DNA of 64,000 bases from Undibacterium sp. (GCA_030645915.1 JAUSNO010000006.1:1-64000); one strand, 5' to 3'. Numbered from the stretch's first letter, positions 1 through 8,803 are shown. The notes: generated by a model not told the origin, from the letters alone. Program-made: numbers and translations.

Positions 1-624
1 CCAACAGGGCTATTATTCTTTGGCGGACCAGGAACAGGAAAAACCGAAACCGCCAGATCATTGGCCAAAGCATCAGCGTATGCATTTATTAGTACCACCG
101 GCAATGACCTGATCAACGATTCCAGAGAAATTGATCGTATTCTGGCCGAAGCAAAAGATATTCGTCCTTGTATTATCTTTATAGACGAAGCAGACGATAT
201 TCTCGCCAACAGAAAAAATTCCAACGTCACCTCTGTAACGAATAAGTTGCTCACCGCAATGGATGGTGCTAACGGCAAAGTTAAAGATATCGTCTACATC
301 GCGGCGACCAATCACCCAGATCATATTGATCCAGCCGCATTGCGGGGAGGGCGCTTCACAGAAAAAATCTTCTTTCCACTGCCAGATGAAGCTGGACGTA
401 CAGAATTCATCAAGCAATGGATGGCTCAATCAAAAGCGCAATTTGATCCAGTCCTTACACCAGAACTCATCGCAACGATTATTGGGGATGATATTTCCAT
501 TTCGAATTTATCTGCCATCTTGCAGGAAGCGGTCAACCATATGATAGGCAGGAATAGCCAAGATGGAATGTCTATAGTTATATCGATGGATGTGGAAGAG
601 GCAAAGCGCACCATTTTTGGATAG
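1..624 (+). CDS. AAA-family ATPase, 5' end outside window
   Basis: The frame is open from base 1, so the N-terminus is missing. The visible part is a nearly complete AAA module: Walker A GGPGTGKT within the first 20 codons, Walker B CIIFIDEADDI, and a sensor-1/arginine-finger stretch AATNHPDHIDPAALRGGRF, followed by a helical lid. This pattern is typical of Cdc48/FtsH/Vps4-type AAA ATPases, which remodel or unfold proteins with ATP. There is no FtsH-type peptidase domain after the module, and the protein ends soon after the lid. The substrate or partner is unknown because the N-terminal domain lies off the window. The family call is secure; the role is not. Confidence 0.85.
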   Translation, partial: PTGLLFFGGPGTGKTETARSLAKASAYAFISTTGNDLINDSREIDRILAEAKDIRPCIIFIDEADDILANRKNSNVTSVTNKLLTAMDGANGKVKDIVYIAATNHPDHIDPAALRGGRFTEKIFFPLPDEAGRTEFIKQWMAQSKAQFDPVLTPELIATIIGDDISISNLSAILQEAVNHMIGRNSQDGMSIVISMDVEEAKRTIFG

Positions 625-668
625 CGCTATTTGCAAATTATATTGATGAACTCAAGGAAAACTAAACG

Positions 669-818
669 ATGATGACACCGGCTAGCACTGGGCCTGTCGT
701 GAGCTTGTATGTTTATGAAGGATCGTATCGCAAGTTAATGGCGGTGACGGCGGAGCAGTATGGTGTTTGGCTGATCTTGCTGTCAAAGCAGCTATTCAAT
801 TATCCGTTGGGAAGTTAA
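669..818 (+). CDS. small hypothetical protein (49 aa)
   Basis: A short frame starts with two ATG codons 44 bp after the AAA gene and encodes 49 residues with an aromatic, hydrophobic middle (YGVWLILLSKQLF). The sequence before the start (ctcaaggaaaac) contains an AAGGA-like ribosome site. I do not recognise it. It could be a genuine small protein translated with the ATPase or the remnant of a larger gene. Confidence 0.35.
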   Translation: MMTPASTGPVVSLYVYEGSYRKLMAVTAEQYGVWLILLSKQLFNYPLGS

Positions 819-834
819 TTAAAGAACCTTTTGT

Positions 835-1026
835 TCATTGAATATTTTGTCGTGATGCCTTGGAATATGCATTGTATTTCAAACACATTCTCTTTTGATT
901 CCACTCCGATTCTATCTTCGTCATTAAAATGGCATATTCGCCGTTTATCAGCTCCAGATAGAGGATATGGAATATGGATTCATCGCTAAACAGGTATTTT
1001 TCGCCTATTTTAAAATCCATCTTCAA
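835..1026 (-). CDS. small hypothetical protein downstream of the palindrome array
   Basis: A frame of 63 codons from TTG at 1026, or 61 from ATG at 1020. The product is a small, mostly beta-predicted protein (starts MDFKIGEKYLF, then ILYLELINGEYAILM) with a basic C-terminus. No family is recognised. The first of four palindromes begins 14 bp upstream of the TTG, so any promoter must lie within or beyond the array, which makes this the best candidate target of whatever binds there. The strand pattern loosely recalls small N-terminal domains of some DNA-binding recombinases, but that is only an impression. Coding status is plausible, not certain. Confidence 0.45.
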   Translation of the reverse strand: MKMDFKIGEKYLFSDESIFHILYLELINGEYAILMTKIESEWNQKRMCLKYNAYSKASRQNIQ

Positions 1027-1039
1027 ATTTTAAATAAAG

Positions 1040-1211
1040 TGGCAACTAGTTGCCACTATTGCGAAATGAAGAATTTTTTATATCAAAAAATGGCAACTGG
1101 TTGCCATAAATGGTTAGATTTGGAGTGATTATGTTCAAGAAAATGGCAACTAGTTGCCATTTTCTTGTTTGGAAGAGGTGACATAAAAATATAATTGGCA
1201 ACTAGTTGCCA
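1040..1211. promoter_or_regulatory. array of four 16-bp palindromes at ~52-bp spacing
   Basis: Copies of TGGCAACTAGTTGCCA lie at 1040-1055, 1144-1159 and 1196-1211. A fourth copy with one centre change (CTGG for CTAG) lies at 1091-1106. Start-to-start distances are 51, 53 and 52 bp, close to five helical turns, so all copies would face the same side of the DNA. Copy 3 extends to a perfect 32-bp palindrome (1136-1167). The 35-37 bp spacers are AT-rich and unrelated. This is the layout of a multi-site operator, iteron or recombinase-binding array for a dimeric protein. The binding protein is unknown. Confidence 0.7.
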
Positions 1212-1857
1212 GTTCGTTCGACATTTTCTGATGCTGCTTGAGTAAAAACTGAACCTGCGAAACTTATTTCTTAATTAATCCAAGAGAAATGAAGTAGCTC
1301 GCGACTTAACATCATAAGTTTCTGAAAATTCAATTTTTTAAGACGGTTCTCACGAACCAACCGAGCGGCTGGGAAACCTAGCATTTTCTTCATAAAATAC
1401 ATGCATAAATGCCTGATAATAAAAATTCAAACCATCATTAAAAAGGCACGTCGCCTTTTATTAAAAACTTGAGTTTAGAATTCCATTGGAACTTGAGTGT
1501 GTTGCAAACGTCGATCCCATGCGGGCTACAAGCCCGTTTTGGCATTTGATTGACGCTTGAGGCAAAATTCCAAAGAGCATATAAGATATTTAAACCGACG
1601 TATTTGCTCATCAAAAATTTGTGTAAATGGTCTTTTGGCGTAGGGAACACCTTTTCGGAAATTCCACGATTGGTTCAAATGGGGCGCGTCACTCGACCGG
1701 TAGCCAATTAACGCTATTTGCAGTACGACACGCCAACTATCCAGCATACAAGGTCAAACGTTATGTCAGAATTCAAAATATTCAATCAATGCGCAACACA
1801 ATAACGTGGGTAGTTTTCTGAATTGCTGACTGTCAGTTATTTAAACATATGTTTTTA
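1212..1857. other. gene-poor stretch, no convincing gene
   Basis: About 645 bp with no frame I can defend. A weak AAAAGGC/GCCTTTT hairpin sits at 1441-1459. Two overlapping minus-strand frames (1438-1650 and 1526-1747) and one plus-strand frame (1627-1821) cover the same bases and resemble no family I recognise. They may derive from a degraded repeat or insertion element. Confidence 0.5.
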
Positions 1858-2583
1858 TCAGCGCAACCCAGTAATAAAATCAATCCCAGTGCGTTCTACC
1901 AGTTCACCATAACTAATCGGTTTGCCTGGCCTCGCTTCATCAGTATTCTCAAGCCAATGTGCCCATGCTCGTCCAGTTGCAGGGTCGTAGACGAGCTTGA
2001 ACAGGTAATTTGGAATCCACACCTTATTTGCGCCGATGGTGTCAGGTCGTGCGTTAAAAATAGGACCAGTCACAACAAATACATCACCGCTGGCGCGCAT
2101 CACATATTTACGCGTCGCTTTTTCTATACCGGCCCATGCCTTCCTATTATTGACAGGCGCCTGTGGCACCATATTTGCCAAAGAAAAACTTTGCGCCATC
2201 GCCTCAGGAGTTTCCATATCGCCCGCAGGTGCCATATGACCTCGATCAAAACCTGATCCCTTATAGTCATCCATATCAGCCCGCTCGGACCGAGGCAGTC
2301 TGGCTTCCGCATAAAACTTATCCGTCCGTTGATTGTCTTTTGCCTCGCTCAGTGATTCTCGATTCAGCCTCTCCGCAACATAGACTGGCGTCCGGCTGAT
2401 CCCAGAGTGAAGCACCGCAAAGGTAGAAAAGCATAAAGCGCGCGTGCGAAATTGCTTCTCATGGGGCATGACAGGGATTTGACCATTGGCAAAGAACTGC
2501 TGACACTCTGCAAAATCTTGCGCAGCAATAGCAGAAGTAACGACAAACGAAGAAATGACAACTGTTAGAATTTTTTTAAACAT
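1858..2583 (-). CDS. secreted DNA/RNA non-specific endonuclease (NucA/EndA type)
   Basis: The 241-residue protein starts with a clear Sec signal peptide (MFKKILTVVISSFVVTSAIA, cleavage near AIA-AQ). It carries the signature DRGHMAPAGD at residues 113-122, where H116 is the general base of the beta-beta-alpha-Me nuclease fold. A downstream asparagine-rich stretch (SLANMVPQAPVNNRKAW) supplies the Mg-binding Asn. It should cleave DNA and RNA in the periplasm or outside the cell. Length matches compact family members. It is monocistronic and no immunity-like neighbour is seen, which fits a secreted nutritional or DNA-clearing nuclease. Family confidence is high. Confidence 0.92.
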   Translation of the reverse strand: MFKKILTVVISSFVVTSAIAAQDFAECQQFFANGQIPVMPHEKQFRTRALCFSTFAVLHSGISRTPVYVAERLNRESLSEAKDNQRTDKFYAEARLPRSERADMDDYKGSGFDRGHMAPAGDMETPEAMAQSFSLANMVPQAPVNNRKAWAGIEKATRKYVMRASGDVFVVTGPIFNARPDTIGANKVWIPNYLFKLVYDPATGRAWAHWLENTDEARPGKPISYGELVERTGIDFITGLR

Positions 2584-2680
2584 GAATCGAGGAGAGAAAT
2601 GTGTGCAGCGACGTCAGGAAGATCAGCATTTTTGCAGCGCGATCCACCTGAATCGATAGAATAAAAAAGAAGAACGAATC

Positions 2681-3364
2681 TTAAACCAGGACTGGTGCTA
2701 TTAATGCCGCCGAATCGTTCGCCACCCGATTGACTTCAGTCGACACGCACCATGCCTGCATGCGATGCGCCTCATAAGGTTTGATCAAAGGCATCAGAGA
2801 TGATGTTTCCAGCGGCTCCGGCGTCAGCCACAAATCCCAATCCTGCTCAGCTAAAATAACCGGCATCCGATCATGAATCGGCGCTACCAGCGCATTGGAG
2901 TCAATGGTCACAATAGTACAGGTTTCTAAAAACTGGCCGCTATCCCCATCCGGTAATTTACTCGTTTCCCAGATACCTGCTAATGCCATCGGCGACTTGT
3001 CTTTACATGAAATATAAAAAGGGAGTTTCGTCATTTGCCCGGGCAACGCTTGCCATTCATAAAAACCGGAAATAGGAATGATGCAACGTCGCCGGTGAAC
3101 GGCCTGTTTAAACATAGGCTTTTCCGTAATGGTCTCGCCACGCGCATTATTGAGCATCGGGAGTTTGCTGGCGTCGGCAGCCCAAGGCGGCACCAAGCCC
3201 CAGCGCATCAATGTGCCAATGCGCCCCTCCTTGGTATCGCGCACCGTCATTATCTTGGTCGATGGCGCAATGTTGTAGCGCGCCAGGAAGTCAGGCATCG
3301 TCGTGATATGCATCCAGTCTTGAAGAACTGGCTTAGGGTGCGCCAAAGCAAAACGTCCACACAT
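2681..3364 (-). CDS. yedK: SOS response-associated peptidase, SRAP family (YedK/HMCES)
   Basis: The 227-residue protein begins MCGRF. Cys2, exposed after Met removal, forms the thiazolidine crosslink with abasic sites in single-stranded DNA. The family's GFYEW motif (catalytic Glu) and the IHDRMPVIL motif with the conserved His are present in the usual order. The protein shields abasic sites at replication forks. The gene is divergent from umuDC, and the LexA box at 3414-3433 lies 50 bp upstream of its start, so both directions are probably SOS-induced. That arrangement matches the family's known link to the SOS response. Confidence 0.95.
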   Translation of the reverse strand: MCGRFALAHPKPVLQDWMHITTMPDFLARYNIAPSTKIMTVRDTKEGRIGTLMRWGLVPPWAADASKLPMLNNARGETITEKPMFKQAVHRRRCIIPISGFYEWQALPGQMTKLPFYISCKDKSPMALAGIWETSKLPDGDSGQFLETCTIVTIDSNALVAPIHDRMPVILAEQDWDLWLTPEPLETSSLMPLIKPYEAHRMQAWCVSTEVNRVANDSAALIAPVLV

Positions 3365-3413
3365 CAGATTGATCCTTTCCTAAAAAGTCTTGCAATGCCA
3401 TTTTGGTGAATTA

Positions 3414-3433
3414 TACTGTATATTTAATCAGTA
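3414..3433. promoter_or_regulatory. LexA (SOS) box between yedK and umuDC
   Basis: TACTGTATATTTAATCAGTA has the CTG-N10-CAG core (3416-3431) and outer TA/TA of the proteobacterial LexA operator. It is the only such site in the 128-bp divergent region and can serve both yedK and umuD. Confidence 0.88.
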
Positions 3434-3492
3434 TTAAATTAACCCGCAGCAAGACCCATTGCGCGCACGAACACAGGCAGCATACCCGTAAG

Positions 3493-3987
3493 ATGAACTC
3501 CGTCATTCCATTTCCTCGCTCACCAGAGCCACTCCCATCAACATTGCCGCCCACACTGCATCAAGTTGCTCAGCCAGTCGCAACGATGCCGGCGTTAGCA
3601 GGCATACCCTTGTTTTTACAAAAGGTGCCGGCTGGCTTTCCCTCACCGGCAGACGACTATGTAGAAGAAAGCCTGGACCTCAACAGTTACATGATCCGGC
3701 ATAAAGCCTCTACCTTTGTCTTTACCGTCCAGGGCGACTCCATGACAGGTGTCGGCATTTTTGATGGTGACAAGCTTGTTGTCGATCGTGCAGTTGAACC
3801 GAGGCATCAGCATATCGTGATTGCCGTCATCAACAACGACTACACTGTCAAAAAGCTTTTTAAATGGCGTGGCGTCATTGAACTGCGGGCGGAGAACCCC
3901 GCGTATCAACCAATCCGTTTCAAAGACACCGATGAATTGCAAATCTGGGGTGTCGTCGTGGGTGTCCTGCGTCGCTTCAAAGTCTGA
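3493..3987 (+). CDS. umuD: UmuD-like translesion polymerase V subunit / S24 peptidase
   Basis: I chose the ATG at 3493 because the longer frame from 3403 would begin upstream of the LexA box. The 164-residue product has the S24 layout: cleavage site A47-G48 (PAGFPSP), catalytic Ser83 in QGDSM and Lys120 in YTVKKL. RecA-stimulated self-cleavage would give UmuD', which joins UmuC in polymerase V. The N-terminal arm is about 23 residues longer than in E. coli UmuD and proline-rich. The stop is 4 bp before the umuC start, so the two are co-translated. Family identity is secure. Confidence 0.93.
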   Translation: MNSVIPFPRSPEPLPSTLPPTLHQVAQPVATMPALAGIPLFLQKVPAGFPSPADDYVEESLDLNSYMIRHKASTFVFTVQGDSMTGVGIFDGDKLVVDRAVEPRHQHIVIAVINNDYTVKKLFKWRGVIELRAENPAYQPIRFKDTDELQIWGVVVGVLRRFKV

Positions 3988-3991
3988 CGTC

Positions 3992-5332
3992 ATGATGCAA
4001 TCACAGCACTTAACACAAGCAACCGATCACCTCAGCGCGAACAAGCAGATCTTTGCGCTGGTCGACTGCAATAATTTCTATGTCTCATGCGAACGTGCAT
4101 TTAATCCTCGTCTCGCCAATAAGCCAGTAGTGGTGTTATCCAATAATGATGGCTGTGCCGTCGCGCGCTCCAATGAAGTCAAGGCGCTGGGTGTCAAGAT
4201 GGGAATGCCATGGTTCATGATGAAAGACCTGGCGAAGCAACATGGCATCATCGCCTTATCCTCCAACTACACTCTCTATGGTGACATGTCGAACCGTGTC
4301 GCCACGATCTTGCGTGACTACAGCCCGGAGACTGAAGTGTATTCGATCGATGAATCCTTTCTACGTCTGAATGGCATGCAAGGAATGTGGGAGTCATCAA
4401 CGGCAATGGGGCAGCATATCCGCCACCGTATCTTGCAATGGACAGGCTTACCCGTATGCGTCGGCGTCGCTTCATCCAAAACGCTCGCCAAGCTGGCCAA
4501 CCATGTGGCAAAGAAATGGCCGGAGTTTAATAGCGTCTGCGATTTCAATGCCATACCCGAACCTGAACTGGATAAGTTATTCGCCAGTATCGATGTAGGT
4601 GAAGTCTGGGGCGTAGGAGGGCGCATCGGCGTGCGTTTAAGAGAGATGGGCATAGAGACCGTTAAGGCGCTCAGGGATGCGCCGACAGCACTTCTGAGAG
4701 CGCATTTCGGCGTCGTGATGGAGCGCACTGGAAATGAGTTGCGCGGCATATCCTGCCTGGACATGGAGGATGTCATCTCGCCCAAGAAGCAGATTGTTTC
4801 CTCTCGCTCCTTTGGCCAATTAGTCCTCACCATCGACGAACTCAATGAAGCCGCTGCCAGCTACATGACCCGCGCAGCAGAAAAACTGCGTCGACAACAT
4901 TCCCTCTGTGCCGCGATCCATGTCGCCGTCAGAACTAACCCGTTTCGTAGTCAGGACAAACAATACAACAATGGCATAGTGGTTCCATTACCAGAACCAA
5001 CGGACGACACTCGAACACTGATTAATGCCGCGCTATTTGGGCTGGAGCATATTTACCGGCCAGGTTACTGGTATAAAAAAGTCGGCGTGATGTTATTAGA
5101 ACTATCCAATGCAGGGCAAACCCAGGGCAGTTTATTTGATCCGCAGGGTGAGGAAGCCAAACGCTCGGCCAAGTTGATGAAGACCATGGACTTACTTAAC
5201 AGAGACCTAGGGGCAAATTCACTCAGTATCGCTTCTTGTGGCATGCAGAAGCGCTGGAGCATGCGTGCAGATAAGAAGTCGCCGAAATACACGACACGTT
5301 GGGACGAGACACCATTGGCTTTGGCAAAGTAG
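3992..5332 (+). CDS. umuC: DNA polymerase V catalytic subunit UmuC (Y-family)
   Basis: Starting at ATG 3992 (a second in-frame ATG follows at 3995) gives 446 residues, close to E. coli UmuC. The palm begins FALVDCNNFYVSCERAF (metal-binding Asp), and the YSIDESFL motif supplies the catalytic Asp-Glu pair. A little-finger region and a UmuC-specific C-terminus follow. It makes error-prone bypass DNA synthesis with UmuD' and RecA. The 3' end and the bases after the stop recur as a degenerate copy at 18001-18275. Confidence 0.96.
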   Translation: MMQSQHLTQATDHLSANKQIFALVDCNNFYVSCERAFNPRLANKPVVVLSNNDGCAVARSNEVKALGVKMGMPWFMMKDLAKQHGIIALSSNYTLYGDMSNRVATILRDYSPETEVYSIDESFLRLNGMQGMWESSTAMGQHIRHRILQWTGLPVCVGVASSKTLAKLANHVAKKWPEFNSVCDFNAIPEPELDKLFASIDVGEVWGVGGRIGVRLREMGIETVKALRDAPTALLRAHFGVVMERTGNELRGISCLDMEDVISPKKQIVSSRSFGQLVLTIDELNEAAASYMTRAAEKLRRQHSLCAAIHVAVRTNPFRSQDKQYNNGIVVPLPEPTDDTRTLINAALFGLEHIYRPGYWYKKVGVMLLELSNAGQTQGSLFDPQGEEAKRSAKLMKTMDLLNRDLGANSLSIASCGMQKRWSMRADKKSPKYTTRWDETPLALAK

Positions 5333-5596
5333 GGGGGGAGCACAAAACAGTTATTTCTACTTAAATCATTAACGAAGATCTTCTGTCACCAGAAACCAGA
5401 TCATTTTAAATACCGACCAGCGATCCTTAAAGCATGCCTTTTTGCATATCGTTCAGAATTACATCAGCAGTCCAATTGACTGTTTTTAGGTTTATATCAA
5501 TCATGCCCTTTTAGCGATATTGCTTTTTATTCGCGTCACAGAATTCGCAGCTGTCGTGATAGAGCATGTATAGCTCCTTATCATTTTGACTGTTGA

Positions 5597-6673
5597 CTAC
5601 GCAGGTGTTTTTTCTTCAATGTACAACGCGTCGTATAAATTGGGCCGCTCAATTTGCATCATGAAACTCAGACTTGATTTCTCGTCACCATAGTAATTGA
5701 TTAGATTTCCATACATCACAGTAAGCACCTCAGTAATAAATTTATATCTTGAGTCCGCATCCTTAATTGAACTCAGCATATATGAAAATTCCTCAGCAAA
5801 AATGACGTCTCGCTCATGGTAAGTAATGATGTCAGGTTTAATATAAATACCTTTAATCTGCAAGATCAAAATTATCAAACAACCAAACTTTTTACTGCCT
5901 GCAAGTAATTCCAAAAAACCTTCTATTGTTAAAGGTAATTCTTTTTTTTCTCGATAGTAGGATAGTACGACTTCATGAAGTTTTGCTTCGACTTCTTTTT
6001 TTTCCAATAAATATAAAAGAAATTTATCGTCTTTTTTTGTGTCAGAAATCAATAAATCTGGGTATTTGATATCCTTACTATGTTTTTCGTTGAGTCTGCC
6101 CTGAAGCAAGTGAACGTGTTCATGCGATACGAAACAGTCCAAGTTTCTATTTTTTTTGTTGGCATCTATTCTTAACGTCATTCTCCTTTCATCTTTCAAG
6201 GAAGGAATAACGACAGCGATGCCATTTACTTTACTGCGTCCAAATTGAATCAGTTCGTAAAACGATAATGGGGAGCGTAACAAAAGCTTGAGAAATAAAT
6301 AGTTTTTTGTTTTGCCAAGGCGTTGAAGATACTCGGTCGATACCAAATCTGGGTCTTTCGCCGCAGCTTGTAATATTTTCAGAATGATCATTATGTAATT
6401 GCATATATGTCCACCTCCGCGAACCTTCACCACATTAAAATTCCAAAGCATATTTTTGCAGTTTAATGGCGTAGGTGGAAAATTTCCAAAATCCTCTCGT
6501 AACTGAATTTCGGAACACTTTTTCTCATTTGAGTAAAAAAAGTATTTGTTTGATGGGAAAAAATTCATTGTGTGACTCTTTAAAAAGGCAATCTGTATGC
6601 GGAGTAAAGTGTCGATCGAAAAATCGACAAATTTAGCAAACGACGAGAAATTGGTTGTACGAATTTCGTCCAC
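5597..6673 (-). CDS. hypothetical protein with HExxH zinc-peptidase motif
   Basis: The 358-residue frame starts with GTG at 6673. It has no recognised family overall, but residues 184-188 read HEHVH in CFVSHEHVHLLQGR, a match to the HExxH zinc-binding motif. EKKEVEAKLHE about 40 residues later could provide a glutamate third ligand, as in gluzincins. No signal peptide is evident, so it may act in the cytoplasm. Codon use is strongly AT-rich relative to umuC, suggesting transfer. It lies 110 bp downstream of the sigma-factor/partner pair on the same strand and may belong to that unit. Metallopeptidase activity is inference from the motif and spacing. Confidence 0.65.
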   Translation of the reverse strand: MDEIRTTNFSSFAKFVDFSIDTLLRIQIAFLKSHTMNFFPSNKYFFYSNEKKCSEIQLREDFGNFPPTPLNCKNMLWNFNVVKVRGGGHICNYIMIILKILQAAAKDPDLVSTEYLQRLGKTKNYLFLKLLLRSPLSFYELIQFGRSKVNGIAVVIPSLKDERRMTLRIDANKKNRNLDCFVSHEHVHLLQGRLNEKHSKDIKYPDLLISDTKKDDKFLLYLLEKKEVEAKLHEVVLSYYREKKELPLTIEGFLELLAGSKKFGCLIILILQIKGIYIKPDIITYHERDVIFAEEFSYMLSSIKDADSRYKFITEVLTVMYGNLINYYGDEKSSLSFMMQIERPNLYDALYIEEKTPA

Positions 6674-6782
6674 TCAGTGATAGAAATGCCATGGGAGACA
6701 GTATATCGAGACTAACCCGAGACTACTTTTCTTCAATCGTTTGGCGTTCTATGATCAAAGACTGAATAACACCTGGCAGTGC

Positions 6783-7394
6783 TCACTTCTTCTTCTGAAT
6801 AATCTCAATTGTAATCATTCCCTTTACTTCCGTTGCCTCGATGCGCTGAGTAAGCAGATAGTCTCTAACGCTCTCTAAGTCCTTGATCTGGAGCTCAATT
6901 CGTCCGTCTTTAAGGATATTCATCGCAACGCCATCAGCAGTCACCGCCTTGATTCCGGCAACCATTTCATTTGCACGAAGTTCAGGATTTTCAACTATTA
7001 ATATCGTTTTATTGGGATCACCTCTATAGACTAACGACTCCTCTGTTCGTGACCCGCCAAACAGAAATTTTGCAAGGAAGGTAGCTATCTTTGCACCGAC
7101 TCCATTGGAACCAAAGCCAAAAATGTCCCATTCGCGGACCCACCAAGCTTTTTTCACTTGGATTATCTCAAGTGAAACCATCAATCCTTCGCGTTGCAGT
7201 TGTGCACGGATTTCGTTCAGGCCACTGTCCCCGAAGTGAATAACGTCAGACTCAATAGCCTCTCTTCGGGTTTTTAGTGCCTCCCGCACTGCCAAGGCCT
7301 GCGTAGAAAGCAGAGTATCTATTCCTACCGGTGATTTTCCCGCCAGTGCGTTAAGCCAGTCTTGATCTTCCTTTGATACTTCTTCATTCATCAT
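6783..7394 (-). CDS. hypothetical partner of ECF sigma factor
   Basis: A 203-residue protein starts 7 bp after the sigma-factor stop codon, so the two are almost certainly co-transcribed. The N-terminal third is helical and charged, the middle has a Trp-rich stretch (KKAWWVREWDIFGFG), and the C-terminus ends in KKK. No transmembrane helix or zinc-type anti-sigma motif is seen, so a classical membrane anti-sigma role is not supported. Possible roles are a cytoplasmic sigma regulator or an effector under sigma control. Family unknown. Confidence 0.75.
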   Translation of the reverse strand: MMNEEVSKEDQDWLNALAGKSPVGIDTLLSTQALAVREALKTRREAIESDVIHFGDSGLNEIRAQLQREGLMVSLEIIQVKKAWWVREWDIFGFGSNGVGAKIATFLAKFLFGGSRTEESLVYRGDPNKTILIVENPELRANEMVAGIKAVTADGVAMNILKDGRIELQIKDLESVRDYLLTQRIEATEVKGMITIEIIQKKK

Positions 7395-7401
7395 CGTGCT
7401 C

Positions 7402-8001
7402 TCATGGTTGAAGCAGCTGCGTACAGTGTTCTATAAAAGGAGCGAGCTTCTTTTTGCATTGAGATAAATACTCTTTGGTGGCCGCTACTGTACGACTGAT
7501 TCGGCTGGCTATCGATGCAATATCTTCGTCGTCCATTTGCATTTCTAGTACTTTGGCACGATCTGGAAATTCCGCGGCAAAATCTTCGATGCCGTTCGCA
7601 ACGCAGTCCTGAGCTGTCTGATCGAATGACGCGTGCGGGTTCTTGCTGGCCAATTCCACTTTCAATGCCAACTTGGAAGCGTCACTCATTGAATCGTCAT
7701 CAATGGAAACTTCGTGAAGTGTTTTTCTTCGAAAGTGATCGGTCATGACATTTTTTGCGATGGTCCACATCCACGAATTGGCGCTCGAATCGCCAAAACC
7801 TTTGCCTCCAGAATAGCTGGAAGCGCCACGAAAGATTCTGAAGATGGTTTCTTGCACAAAATCTTCCGCCAATTGGGGAGATAAACCCTTGTATACAAAG
7901 TGTCGGCGGAACTCTGCACCCTTGCGATAAAGAGCCTGTAACCCGAGGTCTTGGTTTCGCCCACTGGATTTGATTGCGTTGATCATTTCTTCTTCAGTCA
8001 T
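7402..8001 (-). CDS. ECF-type RNA polymerase sigma factor
   Basis: The 199-residue protein has the two-domain layout of sigma-70 group 4. Region 2 covers LSPQLAEDFVQETIFRIF and the -10 recognition part NSWMWTIAKNVMTDHFRR. After an acidic linker, a region 4 helix-turn-helix is seen (DDEDIASIASRISRTVAATK). It would direct RNA polymerase to a small regulon. First gene of a unit with the 6783-7394 protein. Its target promoters cannot be read from this window; the TPR-CHAT gene 1.8 kb away on the other strand is a possible target. Confidence 0.85.
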   Translation of the reverse strand: MTEEEMINAIKSSGRNQDLGLQALYRKGAEFRRHFVYKGLSPQLAEDFVQETIFRIFRGASSYSGGKGFGDSSANSWMWTIAKNVMTDHFRRKTLHEVSIDDDSMSDASKLALKVELASKNPHASFDQTAQDCVANGIEDFAAEFPDRAKVLEMQMDDEDIASIASRISRTVAATKEYLSQCKKKLAPFIEHCTQLLQP

Positions 8002-8239
8002 TCAAACATTATCTCATACCACCAAGTGATCCTTTCACAGGCTTTTAGCCAGCATAAGCTGTATTCCACAGTTTGAATGCGCGGTAAATATTCATGGCTC
8101 CGCCCCGGAACGATTAATATAGGATCTCTTCCCAGATACAGACGCAAGCGCGTCAAATAGGTCAGGGGTTGAACAGATATTTTTCCTGACCTTTTGAAAT
8201 GATCATCGTTTGCTGGTACGTCACTACTATGACCTCAAC

Positions 8240-8803
8240 CAATGATGAAACACGCACTTTGCAGTCAATACGCCTGCGATCACAACAGATCTCGTCTTTG
8301 CTGGGTTCTTTACATGCGCGCTAATGCAGGTGCTGCAGACAAGCGCAGCCCATTCTCCTGAGATAGAAATTAAGGAAAAGAAGTACGCGCTGTGGATGGT
8401 GATACCTTGGTTATGCGGACCAATAACGGAAAACAAATCACAATGCGTTCTGCCGGGATCTATGCCCCAGAAAAAGGGGGCGTATGAAGATCAGGCGAAA
8501 AAAACGCTCGTCCACTTGGTAGATTCTGGCGGTATAACGGCACACACCACCAAAACGGATCGATATGGCCGCACCATCGCCAAGGTATTTAGCCAGCGCA
8601 TTGACGTGAACCTGGCACTCATTCAAGAGAGTTTAACCTGACATTACAAACGCTATGCGTATGAGCAGACTTTCACCCATGCCCAGATAAAAGCCAGATC
8701 TGAAAGCGCAGCAAGGGCGAATGTGATCGGCCTTTGGCAAGATGCAACGGCAATCCTGCCACGATCTTTTCGCCAATGCTATAAAAACTCGTCGGAGTGA
8801 TTT
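8240..8803 (+). pseudogene. broken thermonuclease-like (SNase) gene
   Basis: Pieces of a staphylococcal-nuclease-fold protein appear in order but in different frames. First is RAVDGDTLVMRTNNGKQ with SAGIYAPEKGG, ending in TGA after a frameshift near 8480. Then, in another frame, comes EDQAKKTLVHLV followed by KTDRYGRTIAKV and DVNLALIQESLT. A TGA follows at 8639, where the family usually has Trp, and then HYKRYAYEQ and the C-terminal ANVIGLWQD. The start region is also out of frame. The gene once encoded a nuclease cutting DNA/RNA and is now dead by at least one frameshift and one stop. Confidence 0.8.

Noticed and set aside
1040-1211. CRISPR array
   Set aside because: Repeats are 16 bp, fully palindromic and only four; no leader or cas genes; spacing fits helical phasing instead.
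835-1211. Left end of a Tn7/Mu-type transposon
   Set aside because: The small gene's start only vaguely recalls such transposases, and the sites are perfect palindromes unlike TnsB sites; no other transposition gene is near.
1438-1821. Three overlapping frames (1438-1650 -, 1526-1747 -, 1627-1821 +)
   Set aside because: They overlap each other, lack a ribosome site and match no family; coding is unsupported.
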